From contig JAEYTQ010000798.1 in assembly GCA_023433965.1 (NCBI GenBank), positions 1-9,849 on the forward strand: a stretch of 9,849 nt of DNA, in the 5' to 3' direction. The stretch's first letter is position 1. Each line of letters opens with the position of its first letter. The notes beneath the pieces were generated by a model that ran no database searches, was not told where the DNA came from, and saw only the letters and a list, made by a program, of their open reading frames with translations. This DNA is from Pseudomonadota bacterium. Its GTDB lineage: Bacteria > Pseudomonadota > Alphaproteobacteria > Rhizobiales > Xanthobacteraceae. Positions 1 to 5,940 of the stretch are shown one piece after another. Both the position numbers and the translations under genes were made by a program.

Positions 1-575
1 GCGTGCATGAGGTGCTCTCCGCGGTCGGGCTCGATCCTGACATCGTGGCGGGCCGCCTGCCGCACGAATTTTCCGGCGGTCAATGCCAGCGCATCTGCAT
101 CGCTCGCTCCCTGGTGCTCAACCCCGAATTCATCGTCTGCGACGAGCCGGTCTCGGCGCTCGACGTCTCCATCCGCGCGCAGATACTCAACCTGCTGGAG
201 GAGATGAAAGCGCGTTTTGGCCTGACACTGCTGTTCATCGCGCATGATCTCGCGGTGGTCAAAGCGGTCAGCGACCGCGTCGCCGTAATGTATCTCGGCC
301 GGCTCTGCGAGGTTGCGCCGTCGGAGCAGCTGTTCGCGAGGCCCGCCCATCCCTATACCGCGCTGTTGTTGCAGGCGATCCCGGTACCCGATCCGGACGT
401 GCGTCCCGCCGAGAGTGTGGCGACCGGCGAGCCGCCATCGCCGATTGCGCCGCCGTCCGGCTGCCGCTTCCGCACCCGCTGCCCGCGTGCCGACCAGCGA
501 TGCAGCGCGGAGATACCCGAGTTGCGCGAGGTCGCACCCCGCCAGTTCGCCGCTTGCCATCATCCGCTGGCCTGA
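1..575 (+). CDS. Peptide/dipeptide-type ABC importer ATPase (OppF/DppF-like), C-terminal part
   Basis: This is the last 190 codons of an ABC transporter ATPase; the start and Walker A lie before the window. The frame opens at base 3. Visible in order (fragment numbering): the ABC signature FSGGQCQR (23-30), Walker B FIVCDE (43-48) followed by the D-loop SALD (51-54), and the H-loop His81 in FIAHDLAVV. After the nucleotide-binding domain comes the oligopeptide/dipeptide C-terminal extension: HPYTALL near 116-122 and a cysteine-rich tail with Cys154, Cys160, Cys167 and Cys185. This extension marks the Opp/Dpp/nickel importer class; the four-cysteine pattern has been linked in related importers to an iron-sulphur cluster. 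The protein would energise uptake from the cytoplasmic face of the inner membrane, with permeases and a binding protein presumably encoded upstream. Substrate cannot be told: peptides, nickel, glutathione or opines are all possible. The stop is TGA at 573-575. Confidence 0.93.
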   Translation, partial: VHEVLSAVGLDPDIVAGRLPHEFSGGQCQRICIARSLVLNPEFIVCDEPVSALDVSIRAQILNLLEEMKARFGLTLLFIAHDLAVVKAVSDRVAVMYLGRLCEVAPSEQLFARPAHPYTALLLQAIPVPDPDVRPAESVATGEPPSPIAPPSGCRFRTRCPRADQRCSAEIPELREVAPRQFAACHHPLA

Positions 576-638
576 ACTAAGACCGGTTTGTCTCATCACG
601 CCGGCCATGGCATGGTGGCGCGACAACGAGAACCATGC

Positions 639-644
639 GGGAGG
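639..644 (+). promoter_or_regulatory. Ribosome binding site deciding the alcohol dehydrogenase start
   Basis: GGGAGG lies 6 bases before the ATG at 651. A longer in-frame reading from TTG at 588 exists, but it adds 21 residues unlike the family N-terminus and would run through this site. The site therefore favours the ATG. Confidence 0.75.
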
Positions 645-650
645 ACGCCG

Positions 651-1718
651 ATGAAGAGTTTCAAGGTTGCCGATTTCAAGGCGCCGCTGCAGGAGTTTGA
701 CGAGGCGACGCCGCAGCCGTCGGGCACGCAGGTGCTGATCAAGGTCAAGGCCGCCGGCGTCTGCCACAGCGATCTCCACATCTGGGAAGGCGGCTACGAT
801 CTCGGCCATGGCCGCAAGCCACTGTCGCTGAAGGACCGCGGCATCAACCTGCCGCTGACCATGGGCCACGAGACGGTCGGCGAGATCCTGGCCTTCGGCC
901 CCGACGTCAGGCCCACCGATCAGGGCGATCTCAAGCTCGGCGACGTCGGCCTCGTCTATCCCTGGATCGGCTGCGGCAAGTGCGCGACGTGCCTGGCCGG
1001 TGACGAGAACATGTGCCTGACGCCGCGGTCGCTCGGCGTCTATTGCGACGGCGGCTATGCCGATCACATGCTGGTGCCGCATCCGCGCTATCTGCTCAAC
1101 CTGAGAGGCCTCGATCCCGCGACGACCGCACCCTATGCCTGCTCGGGCGTCACGACTTACAGCGCGCTGAAGAAGGTCGAGCAGCATTTCGACACTCCCA
1201 TCGTGATGTTCGGCGCCGGCGGTCTCGGCCTGATGGCGCTGTCGCTGCTCAAGGCCATGGGCGGCAAGGGCGCGATCATGGTCGATATCGACGCGAAGAA
1301 GCGCGAAGCCGCGGAGAAAGCCGGCGCGCTGGCGACCGTCGATCCGAAGGCGCCGGATGCGCTGGAGCAGCTCGCGAAGAAGGCGGGCGGCCCGATCCGG
1401 GCCGTGATCGACCTCGTCGGCAATGCAGCCACGACTCAGCTCGGCTTCGACTGCCTGACCAAGGGCGGCAAGCTTGTCATCGTCGGCCTGTTCGGCGGCG
1501 GTGCGACCTGGGCCCTGCCGCTGATTCCGATCAAGGCGATCACGATCCAGGGCAGCTATGTCGGAAACCTGCGCGAAACCCAGGAGCTGCTCGACCTCGT
1601 GCGCAGCAAGAAGGTGCCGCCGATTCCGGTGACCACGGCCCCGCTCGCCAAGGCCAACGACGCGCTGCTGCAATTGCAGCAGGGCGCGGTGGTCGGACGC
1701 ACGGTGCTGACGCCGTAG
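651..1718 (+). CDS. Zinc-dependent NAD alcohol dehydrogenase (medium-chain family)
   Basis: A 355-residue medium-chain dehydrogenase, the usual length for the family. The N-terminal GroES-like domain carries the catalytic zinc ligands Cys38 (GVCHSD), His73 (MGHETVGE) and Cys164 (PYACSGVTTYSA). The structural zinc loop is complete, with Cys108, Cys111, Cys114 and Cys122 (GCGKCATC...C). The Rossmann domain has GAGGLG at 188-193 and an acidic strand end, VDID (211-214), which favours NAD over NADP. It should oxidise an alcohol to an aldehyde or ketone, or the reverse, in the cytoplasm. The GGGAGG site decides the start at 651. It follows the importer ATPase by 75 bases on the same strand and precedes a second dehydrogenase, so a shared catabolic role is possible. 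The insert at residues 51-66, between the first zinc ligand and His73, is long and resembles a rhizobial subgroup of alcohol dehydrogenases. The substrate is unknown. Confidence 0.95.
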   Translation: MKSFKVADFKAPLQEFDEATPQPSGTQVLIKVKAAGVCHSDLHIWEGGYDLGHGRKPLSLKDRGINLPLTMGHETVGEILAFGPDVRPTDQGDLKLGDVGLVYPWIGCGKCATCLAGDENMCLTPRSLGVYCDGGYADHMLVPHPRYLLNLRGLDPATTAPYACSGVTTYSALKKVEQHFDTPIVMFGAGGLGLMALSLLKAMGGKGAIMVDIDAKKREAAEKAGALATVDPKAPDALEQLAKKAGGPIRAVIDLVGNAATTQLGFDCLTKGGKLVIVGLFGGGATWALPLIPIKAITIQGSYVGNLRETQELLDLVRSKKVPPIPVTTAPLAKANDALLQLQQGAVVGRTVLTP

Positions 1719-1732
1719 TTCGTTCTCTCCGC

Positions 1733-1820
1733 CGTCATTGCGAGCGCAGCGAAGCAATCCAGAAATCCCTCCGCGGAAAAAGACTGGATTGCTTCGTCGC
1801 AAGAGCTTCTCGCAATGACG
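1733..1820. repeat. Palindromic intergenic repeat of Bradyrhizobium type
   Basis: An 88-base imperfect palindrome fills most of the gap between the two dehydrogenase genes. The outer arms are CGTCATTGCGAG (1733-1744) and CTCGCAATGACG (1809-1820), exact complements. The inner arms are CGAAGCAATCCAG (1750-1762) and CTGGATTGCTTCG (1784-1796), also exact. The sequence style (GTCATTGCGAGC...GAAGCAATCC) is one I recognise as a highly repeated intergenic element in Bradyrhizobium and relatives. As RNA it would fold into a long hairpin just after the first gene's stop and 29 bases before the next start, where it could stabilise or separate messages. Only one copy is in this window, so its repeated nature rests on recognition. 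Confidence 0.85.
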
Positions 1821-1849
1821 AGGCTGCACCTTCTTCTACAGGTAACCCC

Positions 1850-2929
1850 ATGTCCGCAAACAACGCCTTCCACATCGCCGTGCTCGCCGGCGACGGCATC
1901 GGCCCCGAAGTCATGGCGCCGGCGCTCGAAGTGCTGCGCAAGGTCGAGCAGAAATCGGATCTGCGCTTCCGCTTCACCGAGGCGCCGGCCGGGGCCAACC
2001 ATTATCTCGCGACCGGCAAGTCGATGCCCGACTCGACGATCAAGCTGTGCGAGGAGGCGGACGCGATCCTGCTCGGCGCCTGCGGCCTGCCGTCGGTGCG
2101 TTACCCCGACAACACCGAGATTGCGCCGCAGATCGAGCTGCGCTTCATCTTCGATCTCTATGCCGGCGTCCGCCCGGCGCGGCTCATTCCGGGGGTGCCG
2201 AGCCCGATCGTCGGTGCCGACCAGCGCGGCATCGATCTGGTCGTGATCCGGGAGTCGACCGAAGGCCTGTTCGCCTCGATGGGCAAGGGCGTCGTGACCC
2301 ATGAGGACGCGCGCGAGACCCTGGTGATCACGCGGAAGACCTCCGAGCGTCTGTTCGAGTTCTCGTTTCGCCTCGCCGAGCGGCGCAAGGCGCGCGGCAA
2401 GCCGGGGGCGCTTGCCTGTGTCGACAAGGCAAATGTGTTCAAGGCGTTCGCCTTCTTCCGCCGGATCTTTGACGAGGCCGCCAAACGTCATCCGGACGTC
2501 AAGACGGATCATCTCTATGTCGATGCCTGCTCGGCGATGCTGGTGAAGCGTCCCTGGGATTTCGACGTGATGGTGATGGAGAACATGTTCGGCGACATCG
2601 TCTCCGACATCACCGCCAGTCTGATCGGCGGCCTCGGCATGGCGCCCTCGGCCGACATCGGCGACAAATACGCCGTGTTCCAGCCCTGTCACGGCACCGC
2701 CCCCGACATCATGGGGCAGGGCAAGGCCAATCCGACCGGCATGATCCTGTCCGCGGCGATGATGCTGGACTGGCTCGCCGACAAGCACGGCATCGAGAGC
2801 GCGGCCGAAGCCGGCGAGACCATCGAGCGCGCGGTGGACCGGATCTATGCCGGCGGCGTCAAGCCGATTGAGTTCGGCGGCAGCAACGGCACGGCGGATA
2901 TCACGAAGGCCGTACTCGCCGCGCTGTAG
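1850..2929 (+). CDS. NAD-dependent isocitrate/isopropylmalate-family dehydrogenase, substrate unknown
   Basis: A 359-residue beta-decarboxylating dehydrogenase, full length for the family. The N-terminus AVLAGDGIGPEV is the family opening. Substrate arginines are R98 (ELRFIFDLY), R108 (GVRPARL) and R134 (VIRESTEG). Lys193 (VDKANVFK) and the metal-binding Asp225, Asp249 and Asp253 are present, and the family signature begins at NMFGDIVSD (245-253). HGTAPDI (281-287) has Asp286 where NADP enzymes have Lys, so NAD is expected. Oddly, Phe141 sits where the family has its catalytic Tyr (RxxxxxxY). The enzyme should oxidise and decarboxylate a 2-hydroxy acid such as isopropylmalate, tartrate or malate, but it does not look like the main rhizobial LeuB. 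The frame is open far upstream through the repeat. ATG 1850 is chosen because family homology starts there; AGGTAA at 1840-1845 is a weak, close ribosome site. Confidence 0.92.
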   Translation: MSANNAFHIAVLAGDGIGPEVMAPALEVLRKVEQKSDLRFRFTEAPAGANHYLATGKSMPDSTIKLCEEADAILLGACGLPSVRYPDNTEIAPQIELRFIFDLYAGVRPARLIPGVPSPIVGADQRGIDLVVIRESTEGLFASMGKGVVTHEDARETLVITRKTSERLFEFSFRLAERRKARGKPGALACVDKANVFKAFAFFRRIFDEAAKRHPDVKTDHLYVDACSAMLVKRPWDFDVMVMENMFGDIVSDITASLIGGLGMAPSADIGDKYAVFQPCHGTAPDIMGQGKANPTGMILSAAMMLDWLADKHGIESAAEAGETIERAVDRIYAGGVKPIEFGGSNGTADITKAVLAAL

Positions 2930-2938
2930 TCACGAACA

Positions 2939-2952
2939 GGCCCTTGCGGGCC
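2939..2952. terminator. Weak hairpin between convergent genes
   Basis: GGCCC (2939-2943), loop TTGC, GGGCC (2948-2952) forms a 5-bp stem between the stop of the + strand dehydrogenase (2929) and the stop of the - strand small gene (2963). No clear T-run follows on either strand, so terminator function is a guess from position. Confidence 0.3.
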
Positions 2953-2962
2953 CCTTCGTCCT

Positions 2963-3250
2963 TCACCAGCGGCGCCAGTGGCGGTGGTGGTGATGACGCC
3001 AGCGCCATGGCCGCGGGCCGTAGAAGCGCGGACCGCCGTAATAGCCGTAGGCGCGATAATGGTTCGGGCGCCACCAGCAGCGGCCCCAGGGGTTGCAGAC
3101 CCAGCGCACCTGCTCGACATCGGCGGCCGGACCGCTTGCAATCCTGTCCGCCAGCGGAATGCCGTTCGGCATTGCCGCGAGCGCCGCTCCGGACGCGAGC
3201 CCGACGCCACCCATGGCAGCCAGGCCAAGAACAGCAGATCCGAGTTTCAT
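2963..3250 (-). CDS. Small exported protein with Cys/Trp core and His/Arg/Trp-rich tail
   Basis: A 95-residue protein with a likely Sec signal peptide: Lys2, a hydrophobic Ala/Gly/Leu stretch, and a probable cut after Ala25 (AALA/AM), leaving about 70 residues. The mature part contains VRWVCNPWGRCWWRPN (48-63, with Cys52 and Cys58), then a Gly/Tyr segment, and ends in RPWRWRHHHHRHWRRW. The CNPWGRCWWRPN core resembles small rhizobial secreted proteins with a Cys-Arg-Pro-Asn motif followed by Tyr/Gly/His repeats; the function of these is unknown to me. Two cysteines may pair in the periplasm and the histidines could bind metal, both inferences. The start is supported by GGGAGA (3256-3261 on the + strand) five bases ahead of the ATG. 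It lies convergent with the dehydrogenase and 104 bases downstream of the crotonase gene. Confidence 0.8.
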   Translation of the reverse strand: MKLGSAVLGLAAMGGVGLASGAALAAMPNGIPLADRIASGPAADVEQVRWVCNPWGRCWWRPNHYRAYGYYGGPRFYGPRPWRWRHHHHRHWRRW

Positions 3251-3354
3251 CGCAATCTCCCTCGTTGCTGGCGGGAGAACTTTGGACAGATCAACTGGTT
3301 GCGGCGGCGATTAGTCTGCGTGCGGAATTAATCTTCGTGAATGCCGGTTCAGCT

Positions 3355-4176
3355 TCAATGGCCCCTAAAGTGCGGCCTGCGTTTCTCCATGAAGGCCTGC
3401 CGGCCTTCGCGGAAATCCTCCGAGTCCATGCAGGCATTGCCGATCGCCTTGATCGCCTCCATGTCGCGCCGGCTCTCGTCCTTCAGCACCTCTGCGATGG
3501 TGATCTTCGCGGCCTTGATCGCGAGCGGAGCGTTCCGCGCGATCGTCTCGGCGATCGTCATGGTCTCGCCCCAGAGTTCGTCGTCCGGAAACAGCCGTTC
3601 GACGAGACCGATGCGAAGCGCCTCGGCAGCATCGATCCGCATGCCCGTGTACATCAGAAGCCGCGCCCAGGACGGGCCGACCAGCGACACCAGATGCCGC
3701 AAGCCGTCATAGCCGTAGGCGATGCCGAGCCTGGCCGCGGGGATGCCGAACTGGCTGCCATGCGAGGCGAGACGGATGTCGGCGAGCATCGCGACCTGCA
3801 TGCCGCCACCGAGGCAATAGCCGTCGATGCAGGCGATGGTCGGCTTGGGATAGTCGGCGAGCAGCGCGCGCTGGGCCGCGCTGCGCCTGGCGTAGTCCTC
3901 GGATGCGGCCGCGTTGTGCCTGGCTTTCTCGAACTGGCTGATGTCGGCGCCCGATACGAACGCCTTGCCGCCGGCGCCGCGCAGGATGACGACGCGCACG
4001 GCGTCGTCGTCGCGCAAGGCCGTCAGCGCCTCGCCAAATCCCTCCCACATCTCCAGCGACATCGCATTGCGCTTGTCGGGATTGTTGAAGGTGACGACGC
4101 CGACGCCATCGGCGGCGTGCCGGAGGATCTTGCCGTCTGCGTAAGGTGTTCCGGTCGTGCTGAGAATGTCGGGCAT
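3355..4176 (-). CDS. Crotonase-fold protein annotated as enoyl-CoA hydratase-like, catalytic glutamates missing
   Basis: A 273-residue member of the enoyl-CoA hydratase/isomerase superfamily, full length, ending in EKRRPHFRGH like the family's C-terminal EKRxxxF motif. The oxyanion-hole segments are present: KAFVSGADIS (71-80) and GYCLGGGMQ (119-127). Both catalytic glutamates of classical enoyl-CoA hydratase are absent: Gln127 replaces the Glu after GGG-C, and Ala147 replaces the Glu in the (G)xPE motif (here FGIPAARLG). It should still bind an acyl-CoA thioester and stabilise its enolate, but hydration looks unlikely; isomerase, decarboxylase or hydrolase activity are alternatives. Start: ATG 4176 fits the family N-terminus. 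An in-frame ATG at 4194 adds six residues, and neither has a strong ribosome site. An open frame continues to 4389 but through terminator-like DNA. Confidence 0.88.
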   Translation of the reverse strand: MPDILSTTGTPYADGKILRHAADGVGVVTFNNPDKRNAMSLEMWEGFGEALTALRDDDAVRVVILRGAGGKAFVSGADISQFEKARHNAAASEDYARRSAAQRALLADYPKPTIACIDGYCLGGGMQVAMLADIRLASHGSQFGIPAARLGIAYGYDGLRHLVSLVGPSWARLLMYTGMRIDAAEALRIGLVERLFPDDELWGETMTIAETIARNAPLAIKAAKITIAEVLKDESRRDMEAIKAIGNACMDSEDFREGRQAFMEKRRPHFRGH

Positions 4177-4327
4177 CGCGCGCTCGCTGGTCATGGGCGA
4201 GGCGCAATGTGAGGCGCAGGCGTCGCCGCGGTCAACCGGCGCAGGAGAAGACAGCCTGCATCCGCCCGTGCGGCGATTGCATGGCGCGCGCAATCCGGCA
4301 AGGGGACGAACGGCCGGAAGCAAACGG

Positions 4328-4354
4328 CCAAGAAAAAGGGCGGCTGGGCCGCCC
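4328..4354 (-). terminator. Intrinsic terminator, - strand
   Basis: On the - strand this reads GGGCGGC, loop CCA, GCCGCCC, then TTTTTCTTGG. A 7-bp all-G/C stem (arms 4338-4344 and 4348-4354) directly followed by a T-run is a textbook Rho-independent terminator. It would end transcripts coming from the XRE/LysR genes (stop at 4490) before they enter the crotonase gene. Confidence 0.8.
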
Positions 4355-4389
4355 CGACAGTACCGCGCGCTAGCGCGGCGGCACGCCAT

Positions 4390-4415
4390 GTCTCGATCGG
4401 CTGTCTCGATCGGCT
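4390..4415. repeat. Two exact tandem copies of a 13-base unit
   Basis: GTCTCGATCGGCT occurs at 4390-4402 and again immediately at 4403-4415 with no mismatch; a partial CTCG follows. It lies in noncoding DNA between the XRE gene and the terminator. It may be slippage, or a paired binding site. Confidence 0.7.
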
Positions 4416-4422
4416 CTCGTCC

Positions 4423-4454
4423 AATCCGGCCGCGCGCTCGCGGCGCGGCGGATT
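4423..4454. repeat. Imperfect inverted repeat, 12-bp stem
   Basis: AATCCG-g-CCGCGC (4423-4435, one bulged G) pairs with GCGCGGCGGATT (4443-4454) around a 7-base loop. It is one of three consecutive hairpins in the gap downstream of the XRE gene. No T-run follows, so it may serve as an RNA 3'-end stabiliser. Confidence 0.5.
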
Positions 4455-4457
4455 GAA

Positions 4458-4482
4458 CATCGGCCGAAAGGCCGGGCCGATG
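4458..4482. repeat. Inverted repeat just after the XRE stop codon
   Basis: CATCGGCC (4458-4465) and GGCCGATG (4475-4482) are exact complements. An alternative inner fold is CGGCC-GAAA-GGCCG (4461-4474). It sits 7 bases past the stop of the - strand regulator gene and could be part of its 3' end. No T-run is present. Confidence 0.5.
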
Positions 4483-4489
4483 ATCGGCC

Positions 4490-4882
4490 TCAGCTCTCGT
4501 TCGCCGCGATCGATTCCATCAGCGACACGAGCTGACGTTGCACCGTCTGGTCCTTGATCTTGCTGTAGGCGCGCAGCAGACGGAGGCTGAAGGCCGAATC
4601 GAGGAAGAGCAGGCTCTCGACTTCGCGAGCCTTGTTGTCGCCGTCGTAGAAGAAGGTCACGGGTACGTCGAGGGCGGAGGCGATCTGCTGCAGGCGAGCT
4701 GCGCCGACGCGGTTGACGCCCTTCTCGTATTTCTGGACCTGCTGGAAGCTGACGCCCAGCTTCTCGCCGAGTTCGGCCTGCGAGATCTTCATCTCGACGC
4801 GCCGCAGACGGATGCGCTTGCCAAGCTCGATGTCCGGCTTGCCGGCACTGCGCTGCTTCATTCTTTTCGCCGCTGCTTTCAT
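4490..4882 (-). CDS. XRE-family transcriptional regulator (rhizobial PraR-like type)
   Basis: A 130-residue protein with one Cro/C1-type helix-turn-helix at about residues 20-78: LGKRIRLRRVEMKISQAEL leads into LGVSFQQVQKYEKG, the recognition helix region, then RVGAARLQQIASALDVPVTFFY. The C-terminal part (about 95-125, RLLRAYSKIKD...VQRQLVSLMESI) is a short helical tail seen in many rhizobial regulators of this type, probably for dimerisation. The N-terminus is Lys/Arg-rich. It resembles regulators such as PraR of Azorhizobium and Rhizobium, but orthology is not shown here. Start choice: ATG 4882 has AGGTGA eight bases ahead. The alternative GTG at 4894 lies inside that site and overlaps the stop of the upstream LysR gene as GTGA; it adds four residues. 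Either way it is probably co-transcribed with, and translated after, LysR. A terminator lies downstream at 4328-4354. Confidence 0.9.
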   Translation of the reverse strand: MKAAAKRMKQRSAGKPDIELGKRIRLRRVEMKISQAELGEKLGVSFQQVQKYEKGVNRVGAARLQQIASALDVPVTFFYDGDNKAREVESLLFLDSAFSLRLLRAYSKIKDQTVQRQLVSLMESIAANES

Positions 4883-4890
4883 CTCTGTTC

Positions 4891-4896
4891 TCACCT
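4891..4896 (-). promoter_or_regulatory. Ribosome binding site overlapping the LysR stop and an alternative XRE start
   Basis: On the - strand AGGTGA contains both the TGA stop of the LysR gene (4893-4891) and a GTG codon (4894-4892) in the XRE frame. It also matches the end of the anti-Shine-Dalgarno complement and precedes ATG 4882 by 8 bases. This arrangement suggests coupled translation. Confidence 0.6.
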
Positions 4897-5940
4897 TTGT
4901 TCTTCGGTTGAAAATCCCCCGAAGAGCTGGGTCAGGGGTTCGCCCATATAGGAGTCCTTGAATTCATGCGGGTGCACGAACTCTTCCTTAAACCACGGGA
5001 AGCGAGCCGGATTGAAAGCCTCGATCAGCCAGTCAATCATGTGCCGAACGCGCGGAATACGGCCGCTACCGGGGTGGTAGGACAGCCAGATATCCAGCGG
5101 CCGGTTCAGCTCGACCTCCAGTGGAATCAATTTCCCGCCGAGCGCGATGGCGTAGCTCGGGAACACGCCGATGCCCGCGCCATTCGCGACCGCCCAGTAG
5201 TTGGCGCTGGAGACGTTGGTCTTCATGACCAGAAGGTCCCGCTCCGAAACGCCCGGGAAGAAGCTCTCGAAGGATTCCTTGGCGGCGAGCTGGTCGGCGA
5301 ATTGCAGCACCAGGCGATGCTTGATCAGCTCCGCCGCCGAGCGCGGCGCGCCATGCTTTGCGATGTATTTCTCCGCGGCCCAGAACATCAGGTGCATGCG
5401 GCCGAGCCGCACCAGCTTGACGTCGAGCGCCGAGGGACGCGACAGATGGATGGCGACGTCGGCCTCGTGGCGCGAGACGTCGGCCGAGCGCATCGCGCAA
5501 TGCAGGTCCACCAGGATCTTCGGGTAGGCCTGCTGGAATTCGACCAGGCGCGGCGCCAGCCAGAAGGTGCCGAGCCCCTCGGTGACGGCGACGCGGACCT
5601 CGCCCGACAAGGCGTTGGCCATCGAATCGCTGGCGCGTAGCACGTCGAAAGTGGCCGCCTCCATGCGCTCGACCGCGGAGACCACCAGGGCGCCCTCATC
5701 GGTCAGATGGGTGCCGTGGACGTCGCGGGTGAACAGCGTGGTGCCGGTCTGGCGCTCGAAATCGTCGATCCGGCGCCGCACGGCGTTGATCGACAGCGAC
5801 AGGCGCTCGGCCGCCGAGCGAAAACTTCCGCATCGGACGACTTCCAGGAATATGCGGGCGGCATCCCAATCCGAGAGACCGCTGAGATTTGTCTTTGGGC
5901 GTTCCGCCAGAGGAACGCCCCTTTCCGCTAAGGAGTGCAT
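4891..5940 (-). CDS. LysR-type transcriptional regulator with extended C-terminus
   Basis: A 349-residue LysR-family protein. The winged helix-turn-helix is at about 24-88: DWDAARIFLEVVRCGSFRSAAERL, then LSINAVRRRIDDFERQTGTTLFTR and LTDEGALVV. A linker helix follows to about 110, then the periplasmic-binding-like effector domain from GEVRVAVTEGLG (113-124) through GAGIGVFPSYAI (255-265). The protein runs some 40 residues past the usual end of the family, with an aromatic, charged tail (PWFKEEFVHPHEFKD). About 20 residues also precede the DNA-binding domain. ATG 5940 is supported by AAGGGA (5946-5951 on the + strand) five bases before it. LysR regulators usually act on a divergent neighbour; here the divergent side (5941-6424) has no strong gene, so the target is unclear. 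Its stop overlaps the possible start of the XRE gene, implying one transcript. Confidence 0.93.
   Translation of the reverse strand: MHSLAERGVPLAERPKTNLSGLSDWDAARIFLEVVRCGSFRSAAERLSLSINAVRRRIDDFERQTGTTLFTRDVHGTHLTDEGALVVSAVERMEAATFDVLRASDSMANALSGEVRVAVTEGLGTFWLAPRLVEFQQAYPKILVDLHCAMRSADVSRHEADVAIHLSRPSALDVKLVRLGRMHLMFWAAEKYIAKHGAPRSAAELIKHRLVLQFADQLAAKESFESFFPGVSERDLLVMKTNVSSANYWAVANGAGIGVFPSYAIALGGKLIPLEVELNRPLDIWLSYHPGSGRIPRVRHMIDWLIEAFNPARFPWFKEEFVHPHEFKDSYMGEPLTQLFGGFSTEEQR

Noticed and set aside
1013..1849. Upstream extension of the second dehydrogenase
   Set aside because: The frame is open back to 1013, but the added sequence is out of frame with the alcohol dehydrogenase and runs through the palindromic repeat; the family N-terminus fits ATG 1850.
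1556..2788. Long open frame of 410 codons on the - strand
   Set aside because: It is antisense to two well-supported dehydrogenase genes, has an Arg/His/Ala/Gly composition typical of shadow frames in high-GC DNA, and shows no family motif.
2944..4212. Long open frame of 422 codons on the + strand
   Set aside because: It lies antisense to the small exported protein and the crotonase gene, both with clear motifs; its own sequence has none.
4177..4389. N-terminal extension of the crotonase to 4389
   Set aside because: The added 71 residues are Arg/Ala/Pro-rich and not like the family, and they would cover the segment next to the intrinsic terminator.
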